Shown here piece after piece: positions 50,787 to 58,026 of a stretch of 64,000 nucleotides of DNA. The translations under genes and the position numbers were made by a program. Source of the stretch: DATBGO01 sp036558005 (GTDB lineage: Bacteria; Actinomycetota; Actinomycetes; Streptosporangiales; Streptosporangiaceae); the NCBI GenBank assembly GCA_036558005.1, contig DATBGO010000026.1:1-64000 (forward strand). Direction: 5' to 3'. Positions within the stretch are counted from its first letter, which is position 1. Each line of letters opens with the position of its first letter. The notes below the pieces were generated by a model that had not been told where the DNA came from, made no database searches, and was given only the letters and a program-made list of their open reading frames with translations.

Positions 50787-52010
50787 TCAGCTGAGCAGGC
50801 CGGGGTAGAGCAGCGCCAGCTCGGCCGGGTAGGCCGCGATCAGCCGCAGCTCGTCGTCGGTCAGCGGCCTTCCGGTCGCCGAGCCGCAGAGCTGGACCAG
50901 CTTGAAGGTCAGCTCGGCGTCGCTGACCTCGATGCCGAGCGCGTCCATCACGTGCCCGAACCCGGCCATGCCGCCGTACTCGCCGGTCAGCACCACCCGG
51001 CCCGGCCGGGCGTGCCAGTCGGCCGGGAACGGGCCCAGCGTGTCGTCGTCGTACAGCTCGTAGTTGTGCCGGTCCTTCAGCGCGCCGTCGGCGTGGATGC
51101 CTGACTCGTGCGCGAACGCGTTGACGCCGGTGCCCGGCTGGCCCTGGGGCAGCGGCTGGCCGAAGGCGTAGCTGGCCCACCAGGCGAACCTGCGGGCCCA
51201 GGACCGGTCGAGGTCATCGCCGGACGGCGCGCGCCCGGCCACCCCGTAGCCGTGCCGGAACGCCAGGACGCACGAGATCAGGTCCGCATTGCCGGACCGC
51301 TCGCCGATGCCGTTGACGCAGGTGTTGACCCAGCCGTCCTGGCCCGCGTCGAGGTCGCCCAGGGCGCCGCTGACCGAGTTCGCCACCGCCATGCCCAGGT
51401 CGTTGTGGCAGTGCGTCTCCACCGGCATCGCCGCCGCGCTGGCCAGCTTGGCGAACCGCTCGCGGATCCGGTGCGGGCTGTCGCCGCCGATGGTGTCGCA
51501 GTACCGCACCCGGTCCGCGCCCGCCTGCCTGGCGGCCAGCGCGAAGTCCAGCAGGAACCGGTCGTCGGTGCGGGATCCGTCCTCGGCGTTGACGCCGATC
51601 GTCTCGGCCCCGCTGGCCGCGGCCAGCTTGACCGCCGCGGTCATCTGCGCGATGACCGCGTCCCGGTCCAGCCTGCCGCGGAACTTGTGCTGGATCATCT
51701 GGTCCGAGGTTGAGATCGACAGGTTGTAGTGCCGCAGTCCCAGCGGCGCCGCCCTCTCCACGTCGGCGGGCACCGCGCGGCACCAGCCCGAGAGCCGCAG
51801 CCGGCCGAAGGCGCCCGCGTCCGCCAGCGCGAGGTTGGCGCGCAGGTAGGGCATCTCGTGGAAGAGGAAGGGGAAGCCGGCCTCGGACTGCGCGACGCCG
51901 AGCTTGCCCAGGTAGAAGTTGATCATGGTCTTGCCGAACTTGGACAGGCCGGTGCGCGCGGTCTGCACGCCGTCCCTGTTGGTCACGTCGAGGAAGTGGA
52001 TAACGGGCAT
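50787..52010 (-). CDS. Homocitrate/isopropylmalate-synthase-type acyltransferase (HMGL-like)
   Basis: The 407-residue protein has the DRE-TIM acyl-CoA synthase motifs: FLDVTNRDGVQ, the metal-binding HCHNDLGMAVANS, and the GERxGN loop NGIGERSGNADL, with FAHESGIHADG in the second region. It condenses acetyl-CoA with a 2-oxoacid. The C-terminal LeuA regulatory domain is missing (LeuA is about 510-570 residues), and length fits homocitrate, citramalate or Re-citrate synthases. It is divergent from a citrate synthase gene, which points to a C6 tricarboxylate role; the substrate is not determined. Confidence 0.87.
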   Translation of the reverse strand: MPVIHFLDVTNRDGVQTARTGLSKFGKTMINFYLGKLGVAQSEAGFPFLFHEMPYLRANLALADAGAFGRLRLSGWCRAVPADVERAAPLGLRHYNLSISTSDQMIQHKFRGRLDRDAVIAQMTAAVKLAAASGAETIGVNAEDGSRTDDRFLLDFALAARQAGADRVRYCDTIGGDSPHRIRERFAKLASAAAMPVETHCHNDLGMAVANSVSGALGDLDAGQDGWVNTCVNGIGERSGNADLISCVLAFRHGYGVAGRAPSGDDLDRSWARRFAWWASYAFGQPLPQGQPGTGVNAFAHESGIHADGALKDRHNYELYDDDTLGPFPADWHARPGRVVLTGEYGGMAGFGHVMDALGIEVSDAELTFKLVQLCGSATGRPLTDDELRLIAAYPAELALLYPGLLS

Positions 52011-52090
52011 GTTCGGGACCCTCCCGGGAGCGGCGCTGGCACGCGGATGTCGTTGTCATGTCGATAGTCGATCCGCATGGCCATATTCGT

Positions 52091-52109
52091 CAATATTGAT
52101 TAAAATCAA
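52091..52109. promoter_or_regulatory. AT-rich palindromes between the two acyl-CoA condensing-enzyme genes
   Basis: CAATATTG (52091-52098, perfect) overlaps TTGATTAAAATCAA (52096-52109, 5-base arms around TAAA). This AT-rich island lies inside a very GC-rich 168-base divergent intergenic region. It could hold the -10 boxes and a shared operator for both genes. Confidence 0.5.
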
Positions 52110-52178
52110 CTAAGGAGCTGGATCGGGCACGGCGCCGGGATCGGGCCCGGTGACCTGCCGGGCCGGGAGCGAGCGGGC

Positions 52179-53411
52179 ATGACGGAGTGGATCGGGGCCG
52201 CCGAGGCGGCCCGGCGGCTGGGCATCAAGCAGGCGAGCCTGTACTCCTACGTCAGCCGGGGAGTGCTGACCCGCCGCCGCGGCACGGCCGGCCGGGCCAG
52301 CCTGTTCGACGCCAGCGAGGTGGCGGGGCTGGCCAGGAAGGGCAGGCCACGGCGGGCGCCGGGGACCAGCGAGCTGACCGTCGAGTCGGAGCTGACCGAG
52401 ATCACCGCGGACCAGCTCAGGTACCGCGGCCACGACGCCACCCGGCTGGCGGCCGAGAGCAGCTTCGAGGACGTGGCCGGCCTGCTGTGGACCGGCGTGC
52501 TCGGCGGCGGGCCCGGCGCCGAGCGGTGGCGTGCCCGCGACCAGGCCGCCGCGGCGGGCCGGGCGGCCCAGGCCGGGCTGCCGCCGGGCACCCTGCCGCT
52601 GGAGCGGCTCCAGGTGATCGTGCCGGCGCTGGCGGCGACCGACCAGTTCCGGCTGCACCTGGACCCGCCCGCGGTGATCGCCGCCGCCTGCGCCCTGATC
52701 GGCGGCATGGTCGGGTGCCTGCCGGTGCCCGGGCCCGGCCAGGAGCCTCGCCCCGCGCCCGGTGCGGAGCCTGGCCCGGTGGCCGGGCGGCTGCTGAGCC
52801 GGCTGCGCCCGGGGCCGCCGGAGCCCCGGCTCGAGCGGGTGCTCGGCGCCGCGCTGGTGCTGCTGGCCGATCACGAGCTGGCCGCGTCGACGCTGGCGGT
52901 CCGGATCGCCGCCTCGGTGCGGGCCGACCCGTACGCGGTGGTCGCGACCGGGCTCGGCGCGCTCGGCGGGGCGCTGCACGGCGGCGCGTCACTGGGCGCC
53001 GAGAGCATGCTCGGCTCGGCCGCCGGGCCCGCGGACGCGCCCCGCGTGGTGGGCGAGCTGCTGCGCCGGGGCGAGCGGATTCCCGGGCTCGGGCATCTCA
53101 TCTACCAGGCCGGCGACCCGCGGGCGGTGCTGCTGCTCGGGCTGATCAGGCAGGCCGCGCCGGGCTCGGCCGCGCTGGCGGTGGCGGACGCGGTGCTCGC
53201 CGAGACCAGGGCGCGGGCGCTGCCGGAGGCCAACATGGACTTCGCGCTGGCGGTGCTGGCGGGGGTTGCCGGGATGATCCCGGGTGCGGGTGAGGCGATC
53301 TTCGCGATCGCGCGGACGGCCGGCTGGGTGGCGCACGCGCTGGAGGAATACGCCCGGCGGTCGCCGATCCGGCCGCGCAGCGTCTACATCGGTCCTCCGG
53401 CCCTGCCCTGA
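52179..53411 (+). CDS. Citrate synthase family protein with N-terminal HTH
   Basis: The 410-residue protein starts with a MerR/excisionase-like HTH at residues 1-50 (WIGAAEAARRLGIKQASLYS, YVSRGVLTRRRG). A citrate synthase domain follows, with the active-site His of LLADHELAASTLAVRIAAS, the second His of GALHGGASLGAESML, RIPGLGHLIYQAGDPRA, and the catalytic Asp of PEANMDFALAVL. A Pro-rich loop near residues 185-215 is extra. It condenses oxaloacetate or a related oxoacid with an acyl-CoA. The HTH suggests that the enzyme also binds DNA, perhaps the AT-rich island just upstream. Confidence 0.88.
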   Translation: MTEWIGAAEAARRLGIKQASLYSYVSRGVLTRRRGTAGRASLFDASEVAGLARKGRPRRAPGTSELTVESELTEITADQLRYRGHDATRLAAESSFEDVAGLLWTGVLGGGPGAERWRARDQAAAAGRAAQAGLPPGTLPLERLQVIVPALAATDQFRLHLDPPAVIAAACALIGGMVGCLPVPGPGQEPRPAPGAEPGPVAGRLLSRLRPGPPEPRLERVLGAALVLLADHELAASTLAVRIAASVRADPYAVVATGLGALGGALHGGASLGAESMLGSAAGPADAPRVVGELLRRGERIPGLGHLIYQAGDPRAVLLLGLIRQAAPGSAALAVADAVLAETRARALPEANMDFALAVLAGVAGMIPGAGEAIFAIARTAGWVAHALEEYARRSPIRPRSVYIGPPALP

Positions 53412-53463
53412 GCGGCGAGCCCGGCGGTTTGCCCAGCTAGCGGCGCGGGACATCGCCGGGTGT

Positions 53464-53475
53464 ATGGTGCACCAT
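53464..53475 (+). promoter_or_regulatory. Perfect 12-base palindrome upstream of the MBL-rhodanese gene
   Basis: ATGGTGCACCAT is fully self-complementary and lies 24-35 bases before the GTG start, in an 87-base gap after the citrate synthase gene. It is well placed to act as an operator. No regulator gene is next to it, so the binding protein is unknown. Confidence 0.5.
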
Positions 53476-53498
53476 CAAGCGGAGAAGGGGGCCAGAGC

Positions 53499-54845
53499 GT
53501 GATAGAGATCATTCCCGTCGAGACGCCGTCCCTGGGCGACCGCAGCTACCTGGCGACCGACGGCGCCGTCGCCGTGGTCGTCGACCCGCAGCGGGACGTC
53601 GACCGGGTGCTCACGCTGGCGCTGGACCGCGGCGTGCGGATCACCGACGTGCTGGAAACCCATATCCACAATGACTACGTGACCGGCGGGCTGGCGCTGG
53701 CCGCGCAAACCGGGGCGCGCTACCACGTGAACGCCGCGGACCAGGTGTCCTTCGACCGGACTCCGGTGCGCGACGGGGAACTGATCGAGGCGGGGGCGAT
53801 GCGGGTGCGGGCGATCAGCACGCCCGGGCACACCTTCACGCACCTGTCCTACGCGCTGTCGGACGGGGACCAGGTCGTGGCAGCGTTCACCGGCGGCTCG
53901 CTGCTGATCGGCTCGACCGGGCGGACCGACCTGCTCGGCGCCGAGCACCAGGCAGAGCTGGCCAGGGCCCAGTTCCGCTCGGCCCGGCGGCTGGCGGTCG
54001 AGCTGCCCGCCAGCACCGCGGTGTGCCCGACGCACGGGTTCGGCAGTTTCTGCGCCGCCACCCCGGCGGCCGGCGGGTCCTCGACCATCGGCGACGAGCA
54101 GCGCGGCAACCCGGTGCTCACCCTGGACGAGGAGAAGTACGTCGAGCACCTGCTGGCCGGGCTGGACGCCTACCCGGCCTACTACGCGCACATGGGGCCG
54201 GCCAACGCGGCCGGCCCGGCCGGGCCGGACCTGTCCGCTCCGGCGCCCGCCGACCCGGCTGAGCTGCGCCGCCGCATCGAGGCTGGCGAATGGGTCGTCG
54301 ACCTGCGCTCGCGCACCGCGTTCGCGGCCGGGCACCTGCGCGGCTCGCTGCACTTCGAGCTCGGCGACAACCTGGCCACCTACCTGGGCTGGCTGATCCC
54401 GTGGGGCCGGCCGCTGACGCTGCTGGCCGCCACGCCGGATGACCTGCGGGCGGCGCGGCGGCAACTGGCCAGGATCGGGATCGACCGGCCCGGGGCCGGG
54501 CTGGCCGGCTCGCCGCGGGACTGGGCCGACGGCGAGGCGCTGCGCAGCTACCCGGTGGCCGACTTCGCGGCGGTCAGCCGGGCCAGGGAGCGGGGCGAGC
54601 CGATGATCCTGCTGGACGTGCGGCGCGACCCCGAGTGGCGCGAGGCGCGGATCGATGGCGCCGTGCACATCGCGCTGCACGAGCTGGCCGCCAGGCTGGG
54701 TGAGATCCCCGGCGGCCGGGTCTGGGTGCACTGCCGGGCCGGGTACCGGGCGTCGGTGGCCGCGTCTATCCTGGACGCGGCGGGCCGGGACGTGGTGCTG
54801 ATCGACGATGACTTCGGCTGCGCGCGGCAGTCGGGAATGGCCTGA
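53499..54845 (+). CDS. Metallo-beta-lactamase-fold/rhodanese fusion (persulfide-dioxygenase-like)
   Basis: The 448-residue protein has an MBL domain at 1-230 with ETHIHNDYVTGG, ISTPGHTFTH and VCPTHGFGS. A degenerate rhodanese follows at about 255-350 (VDLRSRTAFAAGHLRGSLHF, no catalytic Cys). An active rhodanese lies at about 370-448, with ILLDVRRDPEWREARIDGAV and the Cys loop WVHCRAGYRAS. The architecture matches ETHE1/BlhI-type sulfur enzymes that detoxify sulfide or persulfides. Tyr replaces the His usual in the HxHxDH motif. The GTG start sits behind GGAGAAGGGGG. Confidence 0.9.
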   Translation: MIEIIPVETPSLGDRSYLATDGAVAVVVDPQRDVDRVLTLALDRGVRITDVLETHIHNDYVTGGLALAAQTGARYHVNAADQVSFDRTPVRDGELIEAGAMRVRAISTPGHTFTHLSYALSDGDQVVAAFTGGSLLIGSTGRTDLLGAEHQAELARAQFRSARRLAVELPASTAVCPTHGFGSFCAATPAAGGSSTIGDEQRGNPVLTLDEEKYVEHLLAGLDAYPAYYAHMGPANAAGPAGPDLSAPAPADPAELRRRIEAGEWVVDLRSRTAFAAGHLRGSLHFELGDNLATYLGWLIPWGRPLTLLAATPDDLRAARRQLARIGIDRPGAGLAGSPRDWADGEALRSYPVADFAAVSRARERGEPMILLDVRRDPEWREARIDGAVHIALHELAARLGEIPGGRVWVHCRAGYRASVAASILDAAGRDVVLIDDDFGCARQSGMA

Positions 54846-54924
54846 CCGGGCCGCCTGCCGCGGGAATCAGAACGGCCCGGCAGGCCTTGTCGTAGGGGCA
54901 ATCCGCGAGCACGGGAGTACCGAG

Positions 54925-55422
54925 ATGGCCGTACGCCGCCTGAACCACGCTGTCCTCTACGTCCGGGACCTGTCAGCCACCGTGGAGTTCTACCGCGGCG
55001 CGCTCGGCTTCGAGGTCCGGATGCACGTGCCCGGCCAGGTCGCGTTCCTGCGCGCGCCCGGATCGGCGAACGATCACGACCTCGGGCTGTTCGAGGTGGC
55101 CAGCGCGCAGCACCCGGCCAGCCCCTACCTGGGCCTGTACCACCTGGCCTGGGAGGTCGGCACGCTGGCTGAGCTGATCACGATCAGGAATGAGCTGACC
55201 GCCAGGGGATCGCTGGTCGGCTCCAGCGACCACCGGGTGTCCAAGTCGCTGTACGCCAAGGATCCCAGCGGCATCGAGTTCGAGGTGATGTGGCGGGTGC
55301 CGCGAGAGGACTGGGCCGCGGAGACGGCCGACAGCGGCGAGGCCCGGCCGCTTGACCTGGACCGCGACCTGGCCCGCTGGGGTGACCGGGTCACCGGCGC
55401 GGCGGCCGGGTCGGTCACCTAG
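54925..55422 (+). CDS. VOC-family protein (catechol-2,3-dioxygenase-like)
   Basis: The 165-residue protein has the paired beta-alpha-beta-beta-beta modules: RRLNHAVLYVRDLSATVEFY RG, HDLGLFEVASAQ, YHLAWEVGTLAELI and SKSLYAKDPSGIEFEVMW. The metal ligands are probably the His of LNHAV, the His of YHLAW and the Glu of FEVMW. It could be an extradiol dioxygenase or glyoxalase-type enzyme; the substrate is unknown. ATG 54925 lies behind GGGAG. Confidence 0.85.
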   Translation: MAVRRLNHAVLYVRDLSATVEFYRGALGFEVRMHVPGQVAFLRAPGSANDHDLGLFEVASAQHPASPYLGLYHLAWEVGTLAELITIRNELTARGSLVGSSDHRVSKSLYAKDPSGIEFEVMWRVPREDWAAETADSGEARPLDLDRDLARWGDRVTGAAAGSVT

Positions 55423-55488
55423 TGTCCAGGTCCGCAGGTGCGTGAGCAGTGGCCGAATACCGGTAGCCGCCGCCACGCCGGGCGCTGC

Positions 55489-55856
55489 TTACGGCTGGGA
55501 GGGAAAGGCACGGGTGAATGCGAGCACCTCTAGGCGGTCGGGGGCACCGTCGTCGGGGATTTCTCGCCGCCGCCAGCGCAGCATCAGCTCGTCGATCTCG
55601 TTGCCGAACTTCACGAGCTCGGCGGGGGTCAGCCGCAGCCAGTAGTGGCCAGAGAACGCCGCGTCGTCCCAGGGCGGGCCGGCGCTCTGGACGAACGCCT
55701 GCGCCCGGTCGCGCTCGCGGTCCACCTGAGCGCCCATGGCCGCCCTGACGGTGGCCTGACCCGCCGGGTGATCGCGGAACTGGGCGGGTGACCAGTGATA
55801 CCCGCGGGTCACCAGCCGCCACCGCCGTTGACGCCGGTCCTCGCCCGGCTCGGCTG
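55489..55856 (-). pseudogene. C-terminal fragment of an ArsR/winged-HTH-type regulator
   Basis: The minus-strand frame from about RRQRRWRLVTRGYHWSP through DRERDRAQAFVQSAG and GHYWLRLTPAELVKFGNEID matches the C-terminal domain of a widespread actinobacterial ArsR-like HTH family. The N-terminal HTH (about 80-90 residues) that should precede it is missing. Upstream the frame runs into unrelated sequence and then antisense of the reductase gene. No ribosome site or convincing start is seen. I read this as a truncated, probably dead gene. Confidence 0.6.
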
Positions 55857-55959
55857 TGGTCAGTCCTCGAGAACTCGAAGCGCCGATGGAGATCCGTGGG
55901 TTCGGAAGGTTGTTCGACGACCGTGAACCCGACGACAACACGACAAAGGAAGGGTAGTC

Positions 55960-56514
55960 ATGCGAGACGTCATCCTGTACATGTCGATGTCGCTGGACGG
56001 GTTCGTCGGCAGCGACCGTGAGCACCCTGGGGTCGCGATCTCGGAGGACGCTGCGCTGAAGCAGTGGAAGCTGAACCGGATCAGCAACGCCGGTGCCCAC
56101 CTCATGGGTCGCGTCACGTACCAGGAGATGTCGTCGTACTGGCCGCAGTCCGAGGACCCGTACGCGCGGCCGATGAACGACATCCCGAAGGTCGTGTTCT
56201 CGAAGACGCTCAGCGACGCCGAGGCCACCTGGCCAGAAACCCGGGTCGCGCGGGGCGGCCTCACAACCGAGACCGCCGCCATCAAGGCCGAGCCCGGCCC
56301 GGGCGTGATCGTCTGGGGTGGTAGCCGGCTGGCCGGCGCGATGGCCGCGGCGGACCTGATCGACGAGTACCGCCTCCTGGTCCAGCCGCTGGTCTTGGGC
56401 CGCGGACAGGCCCTGTTCGACCAGCTGCCGGAGTCACGGCACCTGGACCTCGTCGAGACCACGCCGTTCCCCAGCGGCATCGTCGCGCACGTCTACCGAC
56501 CCCAGCACACCTGA
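55960..56514 (+). CDS. Dihydrofolate-reductase/RibD C-terminal-type reductase (first)
   Basis: The 184-residue protein starts VILYMSMSLDGFVGSDREHP, the pattern of RibD C-terminal-like dihydrofolate-reductase-fold proteins. AHLMGRVTYQEMSSYWP, VIVWGGSRLAGAMAAADL and DEYRLLVQPLVLGRGQALF follow. It probably uses NADPH to reduce a pteridine-like or other small molecule; the true substrate is unknown. The ATG follows AAGGAAGGG. A second family member begins 13 bases after its stop. Confidence 0.88.
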   Translation: MRDVILYMSMSLDGFVGSDREHPGVAISEDAALKQWKLNRISNAGAHLMGRVTYQEMSSYWPQSEDPYARPMNDIPKVVFSKTLSDAEATWPETRVARGGLTTETAAIKAEPGPGVIVWGGSRLAGAMAAADLIDEYRLLVQPLVLGRGQALFDQLPESRHLDLVETTPFPSGIVAHVYRPQHT

Positions 56515-56527
56515 GGAGGGAGGCTCC

Positions 56528-57130
56528 GTGGGCACAGTGCAGGCGCAGGCGATCATGTCTCTTGACGGGTACGTCGCCAAGCAGGACAACACCATCGGCC
56601 GGTTGTTCGACTGGCTGCAGAACGGCGAGGTCGCGATCCCGACCCCCGCTGGGGACTTCACCGTCCACCTCACCCCGCCGAGTTCCGAGCACTGGCGGCG
56701 GTGGGCGTCCTCGCTGGGTGCGCTGGTCTGTGGTCGGACGCTGTTCGAGGTGGCCGAGGGCTGGCAGGGCCGGCACACCTTGGACGTCCCTGTTGTTGTG
56801 GTGACGCACAGGGTCCCCACGGACTGGGTCGACGCCTACCCCGACGCGCCGTTTTCCTTCGTGACCGACGGGGTGGAGGCCGCGATCGCACGGGCCCGGG
56901 AGCTCGCCGGCGACCGTGTCGTCGCCGTCGCCGGAGGGACCATCGCCCGGCAGTGCCTGGACCTGGGGCTGCTGGACGAGGTGGCCGTCGACCTGGTGCC
57001 GGTGGTGATGGGCGAGGGTAACCGGCCCTTCTTCGGCGAACTCTCCTCAGAAGACGTCCTGCTCGGCAACCCGACGGTATGCGTCCAGGGCGACCGGGTC
57101 ACCCACCTCGTGTTCCCGGTGCTGCGGTGA
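56528..57130 (+). CDS. Dihydrofolate-reductase/RibD C-terminal-type reductase (second)
   Basis: The 200-residue protein has AQAIMSLDGYVAKQDNTIGR, ALVCGRTLFEVAEGW, VVAVAGGTIARQCLDLGLLD and LVPVVMGEGNRPFFGEL. It is of the same fold as the gene before it but clearly divergent, and is cotranscribed with it. The GTG start follows GGAGGGAGG. Tandem pairs of this family are common in actinomycetes; the biochemical role is unknown. Confidence 0.87.
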   Translation: MGTVQAQAIMSLDGYVAKQDNTIGRLFDWLQNGEVAIPTPAGDFTVHLTPPSSEHWRRWASSLGALVCGRTLFEVAEGWQGRHTLDVPVVVVTHRVPTDWVDAYPDAPFSFVTDGVEAAIARARELAGDRVVAVAGGTIARQCLDLGLLDEVAVDLVPVVMGEGNRPFFGELSSEDVLLGNPTVCVQGDRVTHLVFPVLR

Positions 57131-57149
57131 CCCGAGGAAGGACGTCAGC

Positions 57150-57246
57150 GTGCGGCACGGGTACGTCACCGGCCCGAATGACAGCCGGGAGAACCCGTTC
57201 GGCGAGGGCGCCGGGATGCTGCACGACTGGATGTCCGACGCGACGT
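57150..57246 (+). pseudogene. N-terminal fragment of a third DHFR/RibD-like gene
   Basis: A frame behind GAGGAAGG reads GYVTGPNDSRENPFGEGAGM then LHDWMSD, the typical first section of a dihydrofolate-reductase-fold gene (VTGPNDS...GxGxxxLHxW). After about 57246 the frame continues with unrelated Arg/Ser codons to a stop at 57303-57305. The rest of the domain (about 150 residues) is gone. The break point coincides with the truncation of the convergent SnoaL-like gene. Confidence 0.68.
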
Positions 57247-57525
57247 CGGTGGTAGCCCGGCGAGGAGCGGCATCGTCGAAGCGACGTGGCGTCCGTTCAT
57301 CGTGAGGTGCACGACGACGAGATCATCCTCGGCCACCACGCGATGGATTGTTGCCCTCGGGCGGTCGAGGTCGTGCTCAAGCGTCGCGAGGGTCTGCCGA
57401 AGGCCGTCACGGCCCTGCGGCCCCGCCGCATGCTGGATGAGGTCTTCGGCGACGTGGTCGAAGGCCGCGTCGTCGTGCCCGTTCAGCGCCTCGTGGAAGG
57501 CCACAACGGTCTCAGCGGGGGTCAT
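57166..57525 (-). pseudogene. SnoaL-like (NTF2-fold) protein, C-terminally truncated
   Basis: The protein starts MTPAETVVAFHEALNGHDDA at ATG 57525 behind GAGG. It shows the NTF2-fold pattern DLIQHAAGPQGRDGLRQTL and VVAEDDLVVVHLTMNGRHVA, ending near MPLLAGLPPT. The remaining about 30 residues (SRRTSSRAASRRPRRTGSPG) are antisense of the DHFR fragment, not SnoaL sequence. The last strands, usually with a Trp-His-rich end, are absent, so the fold is incomplete. It may still be translated after the VOC gene as one transcript. Confidence 0.65.
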
Positions 57526-57546
57526 CGCGTCCTCACCTCTGCTTCC

Positions 57547-57960
57547 CTAGCCGGCGAAGTCGCCCGCGGTCATGCCCTCGGGGTGCCCGGCAGGCCACTG
57601 GACCAGCTCGATCCGGTAGCCGTCGGGGTCGGTGACCCACGCGGTCCAGAAGTCTTCGGAGCCGCCGGGCGAGCTGGGCGGCTCGACGTAGGCTCCGCGG
57701 GAGGCCAGAGCGGACACGATCTCCTCCATGGACTCGACCTGGATCACGAGGTGGTGGAGACCGCCAGGATCCACCGTGCCACGGCCGGGATCGTGGACGA
57801 GTTCGAGGGTCACGAACTCGTCTGAGGGCAGCTTAAGCATGGCCAGGCTGCCAAACTCAGTCCCGGGCACGGTACCGAGCACCTCGTACCCGAGCCCTGT
57901 CCAGAACGCGAGCGACCGCTTCAGGTCCTCCACCCGAAGACCGACGTGCAACGTCCTCAT
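57547..57960 (-). CDS. VOC/glyoxalase-family protein
   Basis: The 137-residue protein contains LHVGLRVEDLKRSLAFW, GYEVLG, LHHLVIQVESMEEIVSAL and DFWTAWVTDPDGYRIELVQW, the paired glyoxalase I-like modules. His in TLHVG, Glu in TLELVH, His in LHHLV and Glu in RIELV could be the four metal ligands, so it may be an active lyase or isomerase. AGGAG precedes ATG. The SnoaL-like fragment starts 21 bases after its stop on the same strand. Confidence 0.87.
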   Translation of the reverse strand: MRTLHVGLRVEDLKRSLAFWTGLGYEVLGTVPGTEFGSLAMLKLPSDEFVTLELVHDPGRGTVDPGGLHHLVIQVESMEEIVSALASRGAYVEPPSSPGGSEDFWTAWVTDPDGYRIELVQWPAGHPEGMTAGDFAG

Positions 57961-58026
57961 CGCCTGCTCCTGCCGCTGGATGCATGTCGTATAGGTCCAG
58001 TCTTTGGCCAGGGTGCCGGCGCCGGC

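Noticed and set aside
55960..57130. Trimethoprim-resistance dihydrofolate reductases
   Set aside because: The sequences belong to the RibD C-terminal-like group rather than true FolA/Dfr enzymes; resistance should not be inferred.
57286..57825. A 179-codon plus-strand ORF across the SnoaL/VOC region
   Set aside because: It is antisense to two minus-strand frames with clear NTF2-fold and glyoxalase motifs, and its own translation has no domain pattern.
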